Shown here: piece by piece, positions 9,735 to 19,348 of the stretch
How positions within the stretch are numbered: the first letter of the stretch is position 1
How the letters are laid out: each line of letters starts with the position of its first letter
Position numbers and translations under genes: made by a program
Notes under the pieces: generated by a model
The model's input: only the letters and a program-made list of their open reading frames with translations
Databases searched by the model: none
What the model was told of the DNA's origin: nothing
Source of the DNA: Ruegeria lacuscaerulensis ITI-1157
GTDB taxonomy: Bacteria; Pseudomonadota; Alphaproteobacteria; Rhodobacterales; Rhodobacteraceae
Direction of reading: 5' to 3'
NCBI GenBank assembly: GCA_000161775.1
Contig: GG704596.1
Span: 2,827,362-2,891,361, forward strand
Length of the DNA: 64,000 nucleotides

Positions 9735-9817
9735 CCATGCGCCTGCCGCATAGCGGGCATGTGAGTTCTTTCGTAAAAAATTCTTGATCGTTCACAAACT
9801 GGTCCCTAAATGACCAC

Positions 9818-9901
9818 TCGAAGGAGATGATGCTGAAACGCTCATCATCTTCATACCTCCCTGTTGGACTACGGCCGAGCTTAGTGCTCGGCCTTTTTTT
9901 T
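9818..9901 (+). ncRNA. Candidate small RNA or attenuator leader upstream of the MscS-type gene
   Basis: Compact module in the 262-bp gap after lysR. A 10-bp hairpin (arms 9823-9832 and 9843-9852, 10-base loop) hides an AAGGAG ribosome site and two adjacent ATG codons. An unpaired stretch with the anti-Shine-Dalgarno sequence CCTCCC (9856-9861) follows, then a strong intrinsic terminator. This fits an independent alphaproteobacterial sRNA or a terminated leader for the downstream gene. A weak -35-like TTGATC lies at 9784-9789, so the 5' end given is a guess. Existence rests on structure only. Confidence 0.45.
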
Positions 9902-9961
9902 GCCTCACCGCCGCATCCGGTCGCGTTTTGTTTTGTAAAATGCGCTCTGCGCTGCCTATGA
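9827..9961 (+). CDS. Possible 44-residue leader peptide ORF
   Basis: A small ORF begins at ATGATG directly after AAGGAG and reads MMLKRSSSSYLPVGL before running through the terminator hairpin. It has four serine codons in a row (TCA TCA TCT TCA), of a kind that should be uncommon in so GC-rich a genome. The ribosome site overlaps the first ATG closely, so the second ATG (9830) is the better start. It may be a leader peptide whose translation decides terminator formation, or a chance reading of an sRNA. No signal peptide or known family is recognised. Confidence 0.25.
   Translation: MMLKRSSSSYLPVGLRPSLVLGLFFASPPHPVAFCFVKCALRCL
9873..9901 (+). terminator. Intrinsic terminator
   Basis: Perfect 8-bp GC-rich stem GGCCGAGC / GCTCGGCC with a 5-base loop, followed by eight T residues. 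It would end the candidate small RNA or lysR read-through before the MscS-type gene. Confidence 0.93.
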
Positions 9962-9996
9962 TCCAGAAAAACAATCATTTTGTGATCGAGGGAATA

Positions 9997-12246
9997 ATGG
10001 CAACACATTTCATGCGTATTCTGATGGCAGCGGTTGCTACCCTCATGCTGACCCTACCCGCAGCGGCCCAAGAGCCCGGCAGTTCCGCCGCCCCGGTGTC
10101 GATTCCCGAAGATCTGACACCCGAACAGGTTGACGATTTGGTCGCACGCATGTCCGACGATCAGGTGCGCGCCATCCTATTGGAACGGTTGGACGCGGTC
10201 GCAAGGCAGCAAGCCGAACAGCAAAGCGCAAAGCGCGGCCTGATTCAGACCATTTCGGATTCAGCCAGCCAGATGGCCGCATCATGGATGGACGTGATCC
10301 GCAAGGTCCCGGTTCTGATATCAGCCCAGGTCGAGGCCTTCTCCAATTTCGCCAACAAGTTCGGCGCCAACGGCCTGATGACCCTGTTCGGGTTTACTTT
10401 TCTGGCGCTTGCGATCGGGTACGCGGCTGAAAAACTGTTCGGCCTGTGGACCCGCCGCTGGATCCGGCTGATCCCCGAAGACGCGTCCTCGGACCTCAAG
10501 GGTGCAGTGCTTTACCTGTTCAAACGCTTCTGCGGCGAGTTTCTGGGTCTGCTGGTCTTTTACTACACGCTGGTTTTCGTCGGCCGCCGATTGCTGGACG
10601 ACGCGCAGATCGCGCAAGCGGCACCCTTCGTGTTCTACCTGATCTGGTTCCCGCGGCTGGGGGCGGCGATTTCGCGGTTCATCCTTGCCCCACAGCAGCC
10701 GCGGCTGCGACTGGTCAGCGTCGACGACAAATGGGCCAAGTACCTGCATCGCAACCTGATCGGTCTGTTTCTGCTGATCGGCTTCACCATGTTCATTCTG
10801 GATTTCAACATGATGAACGGCGTGCAGCCGGGCGAGTCGCGGCTGGGGTTCTGGCTGAACAGCTCGATCCACATCTACATCGCCGTAATGGCCTGGACGG
10901 CCCGCAAAGGGCTGACCGACATGATGCGCGGCTCGGACCCCGATCGCACGCAGTTCGACGAAGAGGTGGCGCGTTACTATCCCTATTTCGCAATTGCCGT
11001 TTCCATCGGCACCTGGCTGCTAGTCGAATTCCTGGCCGCGCAACGCGACCCGCGGGTTTTCGCCCTGCTGTCGGGGGGAGCGCATTACGTCACCATGTTC
11101 TGGCTGCTGATCGCGCCGGCGCTCGATACCCTGATCCGCGGACTGACCCGCCATCTGCTGCCGCCGATGATCGGCGACGGGCCGGTCGCCGAACGCGCAT
11201 ACAAATCGACCAAGCGCAGCTATATCCGCATCGGGCGCGTTCTGGCCGGCGTTCTGGTCGTCCTGATGATCGCAAACGCATGGGATCTGGACCTGCAGGA
11301 AATCGCCGGCGGAGACTCTGAAGCGGGCAGCAAGCTGGTTCAGTTCTTCATCATTATCGCGGTCGGCTACATCCTGAACGAGGTCGTCTCGCTCTGGATC
11401 AACCGCCGCCTAGCCAAGGAGCAGACAGCATCGGAGCAGAGCCCCGACGAGGAAGCAGGCGAAGGCGGCGGTGCCGGAGGCTCTCGCCTGGCCACGGTTT
11501 TGCCTTTGCTGCGCGTGACAGCTCAGGTTGCGATCTCGGTGATCTTCGCCTTGCTGGCGCTGGGCGCGCTGGGCTTGGACATCACGCCGCTTCTGGCTGG
11601 TGCCGGTATCCTGGGTCTGGCCATCGGCTTTGGCGCGCAGAAACTGGTCTCGGACATCGTGGGCGGCATCTTCTTCCTGATCGACGATGCTTTCCGCGTC
11701 GGCGAATATGTCGATGTGGGCGGCACCACCGGCACGGTTGAAAAGATCTCGATCCGCTCGATGCAACTGCGCCACCACCGCGGCCCGGTTCACACCATTC
11801 CCTATGGCGAGATCCAGAAGCTGACCAACTACAGCCGCGACTGGGTCATCATGAAGCTGAAATTCACCGTCCCCTTCGACACCGACCCGAACAAGGTCAA
11901 GAAGATCTTCAAGAAGATCGGTGCCGAGATGATGGAGGACCCGGTCCACAAGGATGGTTTCCTGCAGCCCTTCAAATCGCAGGGCGTGTTCGACTTTGAC
12001 GATGTCGGCATGATCATCCGCGGCAAGTTCATGGCCAAACCCGGCAAGCAGTTCACCCTGCGCAAGGAGATCTTCAACCGGGTCAAGGCCGCATTCAAGG
12101 AGAACGGGATCGACTTTGCCCGCCGCGAGGTGCGCGTTGCCATCCCCGGGTTGGAAGAGGCCGACCACCTGAGCGAACAACAGAAAGCCGCCATCGGCGC
12201 GGCTGCGGCCGACGCCGTGACCAAGAAAGAAGAGCCGCCTCAATAA
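9997..12246 (+). CDS. MscS-family mechanosensitive ion channel with large N-terminal region
   Basis: 749-residue inner-membrane channel that opens on membrane tension to release solutes. A signal peptide (MRILMAAVATLMLTLPAAAQ) and a periplasmic helical region precede several membrane segments from about residue 125. The MscS core is near residues 520-600: pore helix AGAGILGLAIGFGAQKLVSD, then the beta domain IDDAFRVGEYVDVGG and PYGEIQKLTNYSRDW. The C-terminus is cytoplasmic and charged. It is much longer than E. coli MscS (286 residues), like the YbiO/YnaI-type large MscS proteins. The ATG at 9997 is chosen for its GAGGG ribosome site. It follows a strong terminator, so it needs its own promoter or read-through. 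Confidence 0.9.
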   Translation: MATHFMRILMAAVATLMLTLPAAAQEPGSSAAPVSIPEDLTPEQVDDLVARMSDDQVRAILLERLDAVARQQAEQQSAKRGLIQTISDSASQMAASWMDVIRKVPVLISAQVEAFSNFANKFGANGLMTLFGFTFLALAIGYAAEKLFGLWTRRWIRLIPEDASSDLKGAVLYLFKRFCGEFLGLLVFYYTLVFVGRRLLDDAQIAQAAPFVFYLIWFPRLGAAISRFILAPQQPRLRLVSVDDKWAKYLHRNLIGLFLLIGFTMFILDFNMMNGVQPGESRLGFWLNSSIHIYIAVMAWTARKGLTDMMRGSDPDRTQFDEEVARYYPYFAIAVSIGTWLLVEFLAAQRDPRVFALLSGGAHYVTMFWLLIAPALDTLIRGLTRHLLPPMIGDGPVAERAYKSTKRSYIRIGRVLAGVLVVLMIANAWDLDLQEIAGGDSEAGSKLVQFFIIIAVGYILNEVVSLWINRRLAKEQTASEQSPDEEAGEGGGAGGSRLATVLPLLRVTAQVAISVIFALLALGALGLDITPLLAGAGILGLAIGFGAQKLVSDIVGGIFFLIDDAFRVGEYVDVGGTTGTVEKISIRSMQLRHHRGPVHTIPYGEIQKLTNYSRDWVIMKLKFTVPFDTDPNKVKKIFKKIGAEMMEDPVHKDGFLQPFKSQGVFDFDDVGMIIRGKFMAKPGKQFTLRKEIFNRVKAAFKENGIDFARREVRVAIPGLEEADHLSEQQKAAIGAAAADAVTKKEEPPQ

Positions 12247-12253
12247 GGGCAGC

Positions 12254-12281
12254 GGGACAGCGGCTCTTGCGCTGCTGTCCC
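12254..12281. other. Stem-loop after the MscS-type gene
   Basis: GGGACAGC / GCTGTCCC, 8-bp stem with a 12-base loop, 8 bp after the stop codon. It has no T-run, so it is either a weak terminator or a 3'-end stabilising structure. Confidence 0.5.
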
Positions 12282-12442
12282 CGTCATTCCGGTGGTGCGA
12301 CGGGCATTTCCCGGTCTCAGACCGCCGCATTCTGCCATCAAATAGCCGGTTCCTGTTCGCTGCGCGCTCTTGACCCTTTCCCAAATCGCCCGGTTGCCCT
12401 AAAAGGCCCGAAATCCCGGCCACTTTGGAAACAGGACACACG

Positions 12443-14602
12443 ATGCAAGAGCCCGCCATCACACCGGACCTGATTGCCGCACACGGGTTGAAACCCGAAG
12501 AATACGACATGATCCTCGAGATTATCGGGCGCGAGCCGACCTTTACCGAGCTGGGGATTTTCTCGGCCATGTGGAACGAGCACTGTTCCTACAAATCCTC
12601 GAAGAAATGGCTGCGCACCCTGCCCACCTCGGGCCCTCAGGTGATCTGCGGACCCGGTGAAAACGCCGGTGTGGTCGATATCGGCGACGGGCAGGCCGTG
12701 GTTTTCAAGATGGAAAGCCACAACCACCCCTCGTACATCGAACCCTATCAAGGCGCGGCAACCGGCGTGGGCGGGATCCTGCGCGACGTGTTCACCATGG
12801 GCGCGCGGCCCATCGCGGCAATGAACGCGCTGTCCTTCGGCGAGCCCTCTCACCCCAAGACGCGCCGGCTGGTCAATGGCGTGGTCGAAGGCATCGGCGG
12901 CTATGGCAACTGTTTCGGCGTGCCGACCGTCGGCGGCGAGGTGCGGTTCCACCCGGCCTACAATGGCAACTGCCTCGTGAACGCCTTTGCCGCCGGGCTG
13001 GCCGATGCCGACAAGATATTCTACTCGGCGGCATCGGGCGTGGGCATGCCCGTTGTCTATCTGGGCGCCAAAACCGGCCGCGACGGCGTGGGCGGTGCCA
13101 CGATGGCCTCGGCCGAATTCGACGACACGATCGAGGAAAAGCGCCCCACCGTGCAGGTCGGTGACCCGTTCACCGAAAAACGCCTGATGGAGGCGACGCT
13201 GGAACTGATGCAGACCGGTGCCGTGATCTCGATTCAGGACATGGGCGCAGCGGGCCTGACCTGCTCGGCCGTTGAGATGGGCGACAAGGGCGGGCTGGGT
13301 GTGCGGCTGGACCTGGAAAACGTGCCCCAGCGCGAAGAGAACATGACCGCCTATGAGATGATGCTGTCCGAGTCCCAGGAACGCATGCTGATGGTGCTGA
13401 AGCCCGAGCTTGAAGCCGAAGCCCGCGCCGTGTTCGAGAAATGGGATCTGGATTTCGCCATCGTCGGTGAAACCATTGCCGAAGACCGTTTTCTGATCAT
13501 GCACAACGGCGAAATCAAGGCCGACCTTCCGCTGTCGAAGCTGGCCTCGACCGCACCGGAATACGACCGCCCCTGGGTCCCCACCCCGGCGGCCGAAGAT
13601 CTGGGCGAGGTGCCGCAGATCGACCCGATCGACGGGCTGCGCGCGCTGATCTCGTCACCCAACTACGCCAGCAAGCACTGGGTCTATGAGCAATACGACA
13701 CCATGGTGATGGCTGACACGGCGCGCACGCCTGGCATTGGTGCAGGCATGGTGCGCGTGCACGGCACCGACAAGGTGCTGGCCTTCACTTCGGACGTGAC
13801 CCCGCGATACGTGCGCGCCAACCCCGAGGAAGGCGGCAAGCAGGCCGTGGCCGAAGCCTATCGCAACCTGACCGCCGTTGGCGCCAAACCGCTGGCCACC
13901 ACTGACAACCTGAATTTCGGCAACCCCGAAAAGCCCGAGATCATGGGCCAGTTCGTCGGTGCCATCCAAGGCATCGGAGCCGCCGTGGCCGCGCTGGATA
14001 TGCCGATCGTTTCAGGCAACGTGTCGCTCTACAACGAAACCGACGGTCAGGCGATCCTGCCCACACCAACCATCGGTGCCGTCGGCCTTTTGGATCACGC
14101 CGACGACATCATCGGCACCGAGGTTCGCGAAGGGCATGTGGCGCTGGTCATCGGCGAAACCAAAGGGCATCTTGGCCAATCCGCCCTGCTGGCCGAAGTC
14201 TTCAACCGCGAAGACGGCGACGCCCCGCATGTGGATCTGGACGCCGAGAAACGCAACGGCGACTTCATCCGAGCCAACCGCGACCTGATCAAGGCCTGCA
14301 CCGACCTCAGCGACGGCGGCCTGGCACTGGCGGCCTTCGAACTGGCCGAAGCCTCCGGCGTTGGCGTTCATCTCGACGACGCCGCGACCGAAATCCTGTT
14401 CGGCGAGGATCAGGGCCGGTATCTGGTGGCCTGCAATTTCGACCAGGCCGAGGCGCTGATGATCGCGGCCGGTCAGGCCGGTGTGCCCATCACCAGCGTC
14501 GGCCGTTTTACCGGCGACACCGTGCGCATCGGATCGTCCGAGGCCCCTCTGGCCGAGTTGTCGACGATCTATCGCACCAGCTTTGCCGAGGCCGTGGCCT
14601 GA
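12443..14602 (+). CDS. purL: Phosphoribosylformylglycinamidine synthase subunit PurL
   Basis: 719-residue small-type PurL, the ATP-dependent synthetase subunit that works with PurQ and PurS in purine synthesis. Motifs include [20 protein letters not shown] near the N-terminus, [20 protein letters not shown] and [16 protein letters not shown]. The length fits the bacterial multi-subunit form rather than the long E. coli fusion. The ATG at 12443 is preferred to a TTG 6 codons upstream. purQ and purS are not adjacent. bolA and grxD follow on the same strand. Confidence 0.96.
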   Translation: MQEPAITPDLIAAHGLKPEEYDMILEIIGREPTFTELGIFSAMWNEHCSYKSSKKWLRTLPTSGPQVICGPGENAGVVDIGDGQAVVFKMESHNHPSYIEPYQGAATGVGGILRDVFTMGARPIAAMNALSFGEPSHPKTRRLVNGVVEGIGGYGNCFGVPTVGGEVRFHPAYNGNCLVNAFAAGLADADKIFYSAASGVGMPVVYLGAKTGRDGVGGATMASAEFDDTIEEKRPTVQVGDPFTEKRLMEATLELMQTGAVISIQDMGAAGLTCSAVEMGDKGGLGVRLDLENVPQREENMTAYEMMLSESQERMLMVLKPELEAEARAVFEKWDLDFAIVGETIAEDRFLIMHNGEIKADLPLSKLASTAPEYDRPWVPTPAAEDLGEVPQIDPIDGLRALISSPNYASKHWVYEQYDTMVMADTARTPGIGAGMVRVHGTDKVLAFTSDVTPRYVRANPEEGGKQAVAEAYRNLTAVGAKPLATTDNLNFGNPEKPEIMGQFVGAIQGIGAAVAALDMPIVSGNVSLYNETDGQAILPTPTIGAVGLLDHADDIIGTEVREGHVALVIGETKGHLGQSALLAEVFNREDGDAPHVDLDAEKRNGDFIRANRDLIKACTDLSDGGLALAAFELAEASGVGVHLDDAATEILFGEDQGRYLVACNFDQAEALMIAAGQAGVPITSVGRFTGDTVRIGSSEAPLAELSTIYRTSFAEAVA

Positions 14603-14741
14603 CCATCGGCCCGCCTCCAGGCGATCTCCGGCCTGCGCCCGGAATCGGGGTGCAGATCTCTCGTTTGGCTCACGCCTGCGCCCTCTTGCACGGGCATTGG
14701 CATCACTCTACATCTTGGAAAAGACCATCAGGAGAAACCAC

Positions 14742-14978
14742 ATGCCGATGAGCGCTCATGAAATAGAAACCCTGCTGCGCGAGGCCTTTCCGAACGCCGA
14801 CATCAAGGTCGGGGGGAATGACGGCGTGCACATGTCTGCGATGGTCGTGGACGAGAGCTTTCGCGGCAAGAACCGGGTGCAGCAGCAGCGCGCTGTCTAC
14901 GCCGCGCTCAAGGGCAAGATGGACGGCCCGGACGGAGAGCTGCACGCGCTGGCACTGACTACCCGGGCGCCCGAGTAG
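14742..14978 (+). CDS. BolA-family protein
   Basis: 78-residue BolA/YrbA-type protein. It has the family fold and a conserved region (DGVHMSAMVVDESFRGKNRVQQQR) including the invariant-type Arg, and the His expected to help ligate a [2Fe-2S] cluster shared with a monothiol glutaredoxin. The start has a GGAG ribosome site 8 bases upstream. The next gene is the monothiol glutaredoxin GrxD, its known partner, so a BolA-Grx complex in iron-sulfur trafficking or iron sensing is likely. Confidence 0.92.
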   Translation: MPMSAHEIETLLREAFPNADIKVGGNDGVHMSAMVVDESFRGKNRVQQQRAVYAALKGKMDGPDGELHALALTTRAPE

Positions 14979-15181
14979 CCCGGAGCACACGCATCAAGAC
15001 CCGTCGGCTGGTCTGATGCAGATAGTATCGAGAAACCTTCCCGGGAATCGAGCGAAGTGACGAAAGTCAATGAACCGGACCGGGATCCCGCCAAGAACCT
15101 GAAAGCCGACAAACGGTGGAGCGACCACCACGGAAAATGACCGCCCGCCGCTGTGACGGGCCCAGATTTAGGAACCGCAAG

Positions 15182-15544
15182 ATGAGCGACGTAAAGACCC
15201 AGATCGACGAAACCGTCAAGAACAACGACGTGGTGCTTTACATGAAAGGCACCAAGGAAATGCCGCAGTGCGGGTTTTCGTCCCGCGTGGCAGGCGTTCT
15301 GAACTACATGGGCGTGGATTACGTCGATGTGAACGTTCTGGCCGACGAGAACATTCGTCAGGGCATCAAGGACTATTCAGACTGGCCGACCGTTCCGCAA
15401 CTGTACGTCAAAGGCGAATTCGTCGGCGGCTGTGACATCGTCACCGAAATGACCCTGTCGGGCGAGTTGGACACCCTGTTTGACGAAAACGGCGTGGCCT
15501 ACAACAAGGAAGCCGCCGACAAGATCCGCGAAGCCAACGCCTGA
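15182..15544 (+). CDS. grxD: Monothiol glutaredoxin (Grx4/GrxD type)
   Basis: 120 residues with the CGFS active site at Cys30 (MPQCGFSS), the cis-proline region WPTVPQLYVKGEF and the glutathione-contacting GGCDIV. Such proteins bind a [2Fe-2S] cluster with glutathione and pass it to targets or to BolA. The ATG at 15182 follows an in-frame ORF extension that shows no conserved sequence. It lies 203 bp after bolA with no terminator seen between them, so a common transcript is plausible. Confidence 0.95.
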   Translation: MSDVKTQIDETVKNNDVVLYMKGTKEMPQCGFSSRVAGVLNYMGVDYVDVNVLADENIRQGIKDYSDWPTVPQLYVKGEFVGGCDIVTEMTLSGELDTLFDENGVAYNKEAADKIREANA

Positions 15545-15551
15545 GGCACCT

Positions 15552-15899
15552 TCAACGGCTCACGCAGCCCGCCATAACATCTGTTTCGTCGGCGGCGCCG
15601 TCCGCCGCGAAACTGACCGTCGCGTTCCATCCTTTCGAGCGCAAGACATACGTCCCCTGCCCCCCGACCGACTCGTATCGAATTCCGGAGCCACTGGGAA
15701 CTTGGCGCAAGGCGATCAGCTTGCCGTCCACGATCATCGCTGCGGCACCGTCTCCCTCGGTCGGGTTGAAATACGTCACGGGCAGCTCGGCCCCGTTTTC
15801 ACAGACGAAAGCCACCGAAAGAATATCGATCTGCGCCACGGCAGCGCCCCCGCTCAGAGCAGCGGCGGCGGCCAGGGCAACCGACTTGAGCGGTTTCAC
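15552..15899 (-). CDS. MliC-like periplasmic C-type lysozyme inhibitor
   Basis: 115-residue exported protein. A signal peptide (MKPLKSVALAAAAALSGG, cleavage after AVAQ) precedes a small beta-domain with FVCENGAELPVTYFNP, MIVDGKLIALRQVPSGSGIRY and a C-terminal Cys. This is the pattern of the MliC/PliC family, which blocks c-type lysozyme. Unlike the lipoprotein MliC there is no lipobox, so it should be soluble in the periplasm. Its start overlaps the zapA stop by 4 bp. Two cysteines may form a disulfide. Confidence 0.75.
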   Translation of the reverse strand: MKPLKSVALAAAAALSGGAAVAQIDILSVAFVCENGAELPVTYFNPTEGDGAAAMIVDGKLIALRQVPSGSGIRYESVGGQGTYVLRSKGWNATVSFAADGAADETDVMAGCVSR

Positions 15900-16291
15900 T
15901 GTGCCGCCTTTTCTTCGACCATCGACGCCAATGACTCGGCCCTTGCCGCCAACTCGGCCAACGTGTCCGTCACCGACGGCGGCACGACTGCCACCTCTAT
16001 GCGCTCCGGCTCGGGAGGCGGCGCGTTGCGCAGTCTTTCAAGTTCGGCCTGAACCTCGGCCAGTTGAGATTCGAGGGACTTGATCTTGTCGTCGGTCACG
16101 GCGGCCTTGTCGGCCAACATCAAGCCAGCCATCAACAACATGCGCGACTCGGGCATGCGCCCGATCTGGTCGGACAGCACCTGCGCCTCGTCGTCCAGAA
16201 GTTTGGCGGCCGCATGCAGAAACGGCTCTTCGCCATCCTGACACGCAACTTCAAAACCGCGTCCGCCGATATGAATGGTTACCTCCGGCAT
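15896..16291 (-). CDS. zapA: Cell division protein ZapA
   Basis: 131 residues. The N-terminal ZapA domain (EVTIHIGGRGFEVACQDGEE, then RMLLMAGLMLADKAA) is followed by a coiled coil at about residues 68-90 and a longer, low-complexity tail than in E. coli ZapA. ZapA tetramers bundle FtsZ filaments at the division site. It overlaps by 1 bp the coiled-coil gene upstream and by 4 bp the MliC-like gene downstream, so the three are translationally coupled. Confidence 0.9.
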   Translation of the reverse strand: MPEVTIHIGGRGFEVACQDGEEPFLHAAAKLLDDEAQVLSDQIGRMPESRMLLMAGLMLADKAAVTDDKIKSLESQLAEVQAELERLRNAPPPEPERIEVAVVPPSVTDTLAELAARAESLASMVEEKAAQ

Positions 16292-17034
16292 TACTCCACC
16301 TCTCCTTCCGCCAGGTTGGCATGGCTCAGCAAGGGTTCAAGCCGCGCCAGAACTGCGTGTGCCTCGGCAGCATCGCTGGCCCTGGCCGCGCGGGTCGCCT
16401 CGAGCTCGGCGGCAGTGGCGCGGTTCAGCAATTCTGCATCTGGCAGGCCATCCTCGGCGGCCCTGCGCAGCTCGTCCACCGCCTCGCGCAGTTGATCATT
16501 TGCTTTGCGCAAACGCTGAAGGTCATCGTCCAGACGCGACATGGCTGCCCCATGGCTTGCACGTTCGGCTCGAAGCATTTCAAGCTCGGCGTTCAACTCG
16601 GCCACCCGCTCACTGTCGGCCAGTTCGGAGCGCAGTCGGGTGATCTCGGCCTTTAATTCTGCAGTTTCGGAGTTGTCACTCTGTCGCGCGCGCAGAGTTT
16701 CGATTTCAGCTTTCAGCGCTGCAACCTCATCCTGGTCCTGCCCCTCCAACGCGGCTTTCGCTTCGGCCAATTCGGCCCGTGCGGCTTCTACCGATGCCAG
16801 TTTCGCGTGGGCTTGGTTCAGTTGTTCTCGGAGGCTGTCGATTTCCTGTTCGAACCGCTCCTTTACGGATTTCAAACGCTCTTCCAGTTGGGCATTGGCC
16901 AGACGTTCTTCCTCAAGCGCTACGCGTAGCTTGCCGTCATCACCCGCTCCGCCCGGCTGCATCGCTTCGAGTCCGGCGCCGATCCGGTCCATCGCAGCCA
17001 TGATGCGTCTTTGAAGGTCTTCGATCTGACTCAT
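16291..17034 (-). CDS. Coiled-coil protein linked to ZapA
   Basis: 247 residues, almost wholly predicted coiled coil: long heptad-like runs rich in Glu, Leu, Arg and Ala from about residue 35 to the end, with no membrane segment or signal peptide. The N-terminus MSQIEDLQRRIMAAMDRIGAGL is a short amphipathic helix. Proteins of this kind stand upstream of zapA in many Rhodobacterales. A function as a ZapA partner, like ZapB, is inferred from position only. ATG at 17034 is chosen over a GTG 4 codons upstream. Confidence 0.75.
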   Translation of the reverse strand: MSQIEDLQRRIMAAMDRIGAGLEAMQPGGAGDDGKLRVALEEERLANAQLEERLKSVKERFEQEIDSLREQLNQAHAKLASVEAARAELAEAKAALEGQDQDEVAALKAEIETLRARQSDNSETAELKAEITRLRSELADSERVAELNAELEMLRAERASHGAAMSRLDDDLQRLRKANDQLREAVDELRRAAEDGLPDAELLNRATAAELEATRAARASDAAEAHAVLARLEPLLSHANLAEGEVE

Positions 17035-17152
17035 TGCCCCTGTCACCTGTTTACCAAGGTTCGTTTTGCTTCGTGGCCAGCCGAATCAAGACAGCCCACA
17101 CCTGTGCTTAGTCTAACGGAATGTGCATCAAAATACCCACCGTTTGGTTTCA

Positions 17153-17176
17153 GACACTTGAAGAGGACACTTGAAG
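17153..17176. repeat. Tandem 13-bp direct repeat upstream of tkt
   Basis: GACACTTGAAG occurs at 17153-17163 and again at 17166-17176, a period of 13 bp, in the divergent spacer between the coiled-coil gene and tkt. It may be a binding site or a slippage duplication. Confidence 0.5.
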
Positions 17177-17269
17177 CGTGATCACCGCACCGCAAAGGGT
17201 TCCTCTTGCACTTTGGGGGGTGGATGGTATTCAGCCCGCAATCTGCCCGTAACCCAAAGGAAAACACCC

Positions 17270-19291
17270 GTGGACCTGACAGCGCTGCGTAATGCCAATC
17301 CTGATCACTGGGCGAAGGCTGCGGCCATCCGCACCCTGACCCTCGACGCCGTCGCCGCCGCGAATTCCGGCCACTCGGGAATGCCCATGGGCATGGCCGA
17401 TGTCGCGACCGTTCTGTTTGAAAAGCATCTGAAATTCGACGCATCCGCCCCCAAATGGCCCGACCGCGACCGGTTCATCCTGTCGGCCGGCCATGGCTCG
17501 ATGCTGATCTATTCGCTGCTGTATCTGACGGGTTACGAACAGGTCACTCTGGACGAAATCAAGAACTTCCGCCAGCTGGGCGCCAAGACGGCCGGCCACC
17601 CGGAAAACTTCCTGCTCGATGGCGTCGAAACCACCACCGGCCCGCTGGGGCAAGGGATCGCCAACGCCGTAGGCTTTGCCATGGCCGAAGAGATCCAGCG
17701 CGCGCATTACGGCAAGAAGGTCGTCGATCACTATACCTACGTCATCGCTGGCGACGGCTGCCTGATGGAAGGCGTCAGCCAGGAGGCGATCACCCTGGCC
17801 GGCCGGCACGAGCTGAGCAAGCTGATCGTCTTCTGGGACAACAACAACATCACCATCGACGGTACCGTGGATATCGCCGACCGCACCGATCAGGTGCGCC
17901 GGTTCGCGGCCTCGGGCTGGCACGTGATCGAGATCGACGGCCACGACCCCAAGGCCATTGACGCCGCCATCACCCAGGCCAAGGCGTCGAAAAAGCCTTC
18001 GATGATTGCCTGCAAGACCCATATCGCCCTGGGCCATGCCGCGCAGGACACCTCGAAAGGTCACGGCGCGCTGACCGATGCCGAGCAGCTGAAAGCCGCG
18101 AAAGAAGCCTATGGCTGGCCCTACGGCCCGTTCGAAATCCCGGCCGAGGTCAAGGCGGCCTGGGAAGCGATCGGCGCCCGTGGTGCCGCGGACCGTGCGG
18201 CCTGGGAAGAGCGTTTCGCCCAACTGTCCGAGCGCAAGCAGGCCGAGTTCAACCGCGCCTACGCGTTCGAGGTGCCGAAAAAGCTGGCCGGCGCGATCCG
18301 CGCGCTGAAAAAGCAGATCTCGGAAGACCAGCCCAAGCTGGCCACCCGCGCCTCGTCGGAAAAGGTGCTGAACGTCGTGAACCCGATCATGACCGAGACG
18401 GTCGGCGGTTCGGCGGACCTGACTGGGTCGAACAACACCAGATCAGCCGATATGGGCGTGTTCCTGCCGGAAAACCGCAAGGGCCGCTATATCCACTACG
18501 GCATCCGTGAACACGGCATGGCCGCGGCGATGAACGGCATGGCGCTGCATGGTGGCATCCGCCCCTATGGCGGTACCTTCATGGCCTTCACGGACTATGC
18601 GCGCCCGTCGATGCGTCTGGCCGCGCTTATGAAGATCCCCAGCGTTTTCGTGATGACCCATGACTCGATCGGTTTGGGCGAAGACGGCCCGACGCACCAA
18701 CCGGTCGAGCATCTGGCGATCTCGCGCGCGACGCCGAACACCTATGTGTTCCGCCCCGCCGACACCGTCGAGACCGCCGAGGCATGGGAACTGGCGCTGA
18801 CCTTCAAGGACAGCCCCTCGGTTCTGTCGCTGACCCGCCAGGGCGTGCCGACCGTACGCACCCAGCACAAGGCCAAGAACCTGACCGCCCAGGGCGCATA
18901 TGTTCTGGCCGAGGCCGAGGGCAAGCGTCAGGCGATCCTGATCGCGACCGGGTCCGAGGTGTCGCTGGCCATGGAGGCCAAGGCGATGCTCGAGGCCGAA
19001 GGGATCGGCACCCGCGTCGTTTCGATGCCCTGCATGGAGCTGTTCGCCGAGCAGGACGAAGCCTATCGCAAGAAGGTCCTGCCCGCCGGCCCCGTCCGCG
19101 TCGGCATCGAGGCCGCCGTCCGTGCCGGCGGCTGGGACCGCTGGCTGCTGGGCGAGCGCGGCCGCGAGGCCAAGGCCGGTTTCATCGGCATGTCGAGCTT
19201 TGGCGCATCGGCCCCCGCAGGCGAACTGTACAAGCATTTCGGCATCACCGCCGAGGCAACAGTTGCCAAGGTCAAGGAACTGCTGGGCTGA
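17270..19291 (+). CDS. tkt: Transketolase
   Basis: 673-residue thiamine diphosphate enzyme of the pentose phosphate pathway. The N-terminal domain has [18 protein letters not shown] and the cofactor motif [13 protein letters not shown]. The middle domain has the transketolase signature around [17 protein letters not shown]. The start is a GTG at 17270 with an AAAGGA ribosome site; no suitable ATG precedes the conserved N-terminus. It is followed by a strong terminator and, 1.2 kb on, by two gap genes, forming a small carbon-metabolism group. Confidence 0.95.
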   Translation: MDLTALRNANPDHWAKAAAIRTLTLDAVAAANSGHSGMPMGMADVATVLFEKHLKFDASAPKWPDRDRFILSAGHGSMLIYSLLYLTGYEQVTLDEIKNFRQLGAKTAGHPENFLLDGVETTTGPLGQGIANAVGFAMAEEIQRAHYGKKVVDHYTYVIAGDGCLMEGVSQEAITLAGRHELSKLIVFWDNNNITIDGTVDIADRTDQVRRFAASGWHVIEIDGHDPKAIDAAITQAKASKKPSMIACKTHIALGHAAQDTSKGHGALTDAEQLKAAKEAYGWPYGPFEIPAEVKAAWEAIGARGAADRAAWEERFAQLSERKQAEFNRAYAFEVPKKLAGAIRALKKQISEDQPKLATRASSEKVLNVVNPIMTETVGGSADLTGSNNTRSADMGVFLPENRKGRYIHYGIREHGMAAAMNGMALHGGIRPYGGTFMAFTDYARPSMRLAALMKIPSVFVMTHDSIGLGEDGPTHQPVEHLAISRATPNTYVFRPADTVETAEAWELALTFKDSPSVLSLTRQGVPTVRTQHKAKNLTAQGAYVLAEAEGKRQAILIATGSEVSLAMEAKAMLEAEGIGTRVVSMPCMELFAEQDEAYRKKVLPAGPVRVGIEAAVRAGGWDRWLLGERGREAKAGFIGMSSFGASAPAGELYKHFGITAEATVAKVKELLG

Positions 19292-19311
19292 TCCAGCCGA
19301 TCCAAGCAATC

Positions 19312-19338
19312 AAAGGGCGGCCATCGTGCCGCCCTTTT
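19312..19338 (+). terminator. Intrinsic terminator after tkt
   Basis: Perfect 10-bp stem AAAGGGCGGC / GCCGCCCTTT, 6-base loop, ending in TTTT. It lies between convergent genes and can also serve the DUF808 gene on the other strand, though with a shorter T-run. Confidence 0.9.
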
Positions 19339-19348
19339 CCTTTGGGCC

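Noticed and set aside
12338..13504. 388-codon minus-strand frame opposite purL
   Set aside because: Antisense shadow with no family character; purL motifs are complete on the other strand.
14979..15181. Gene between bolA and grxD
   Set aside because: No frame with ribosome site and protein-like composition; treated as an intergenic leader.
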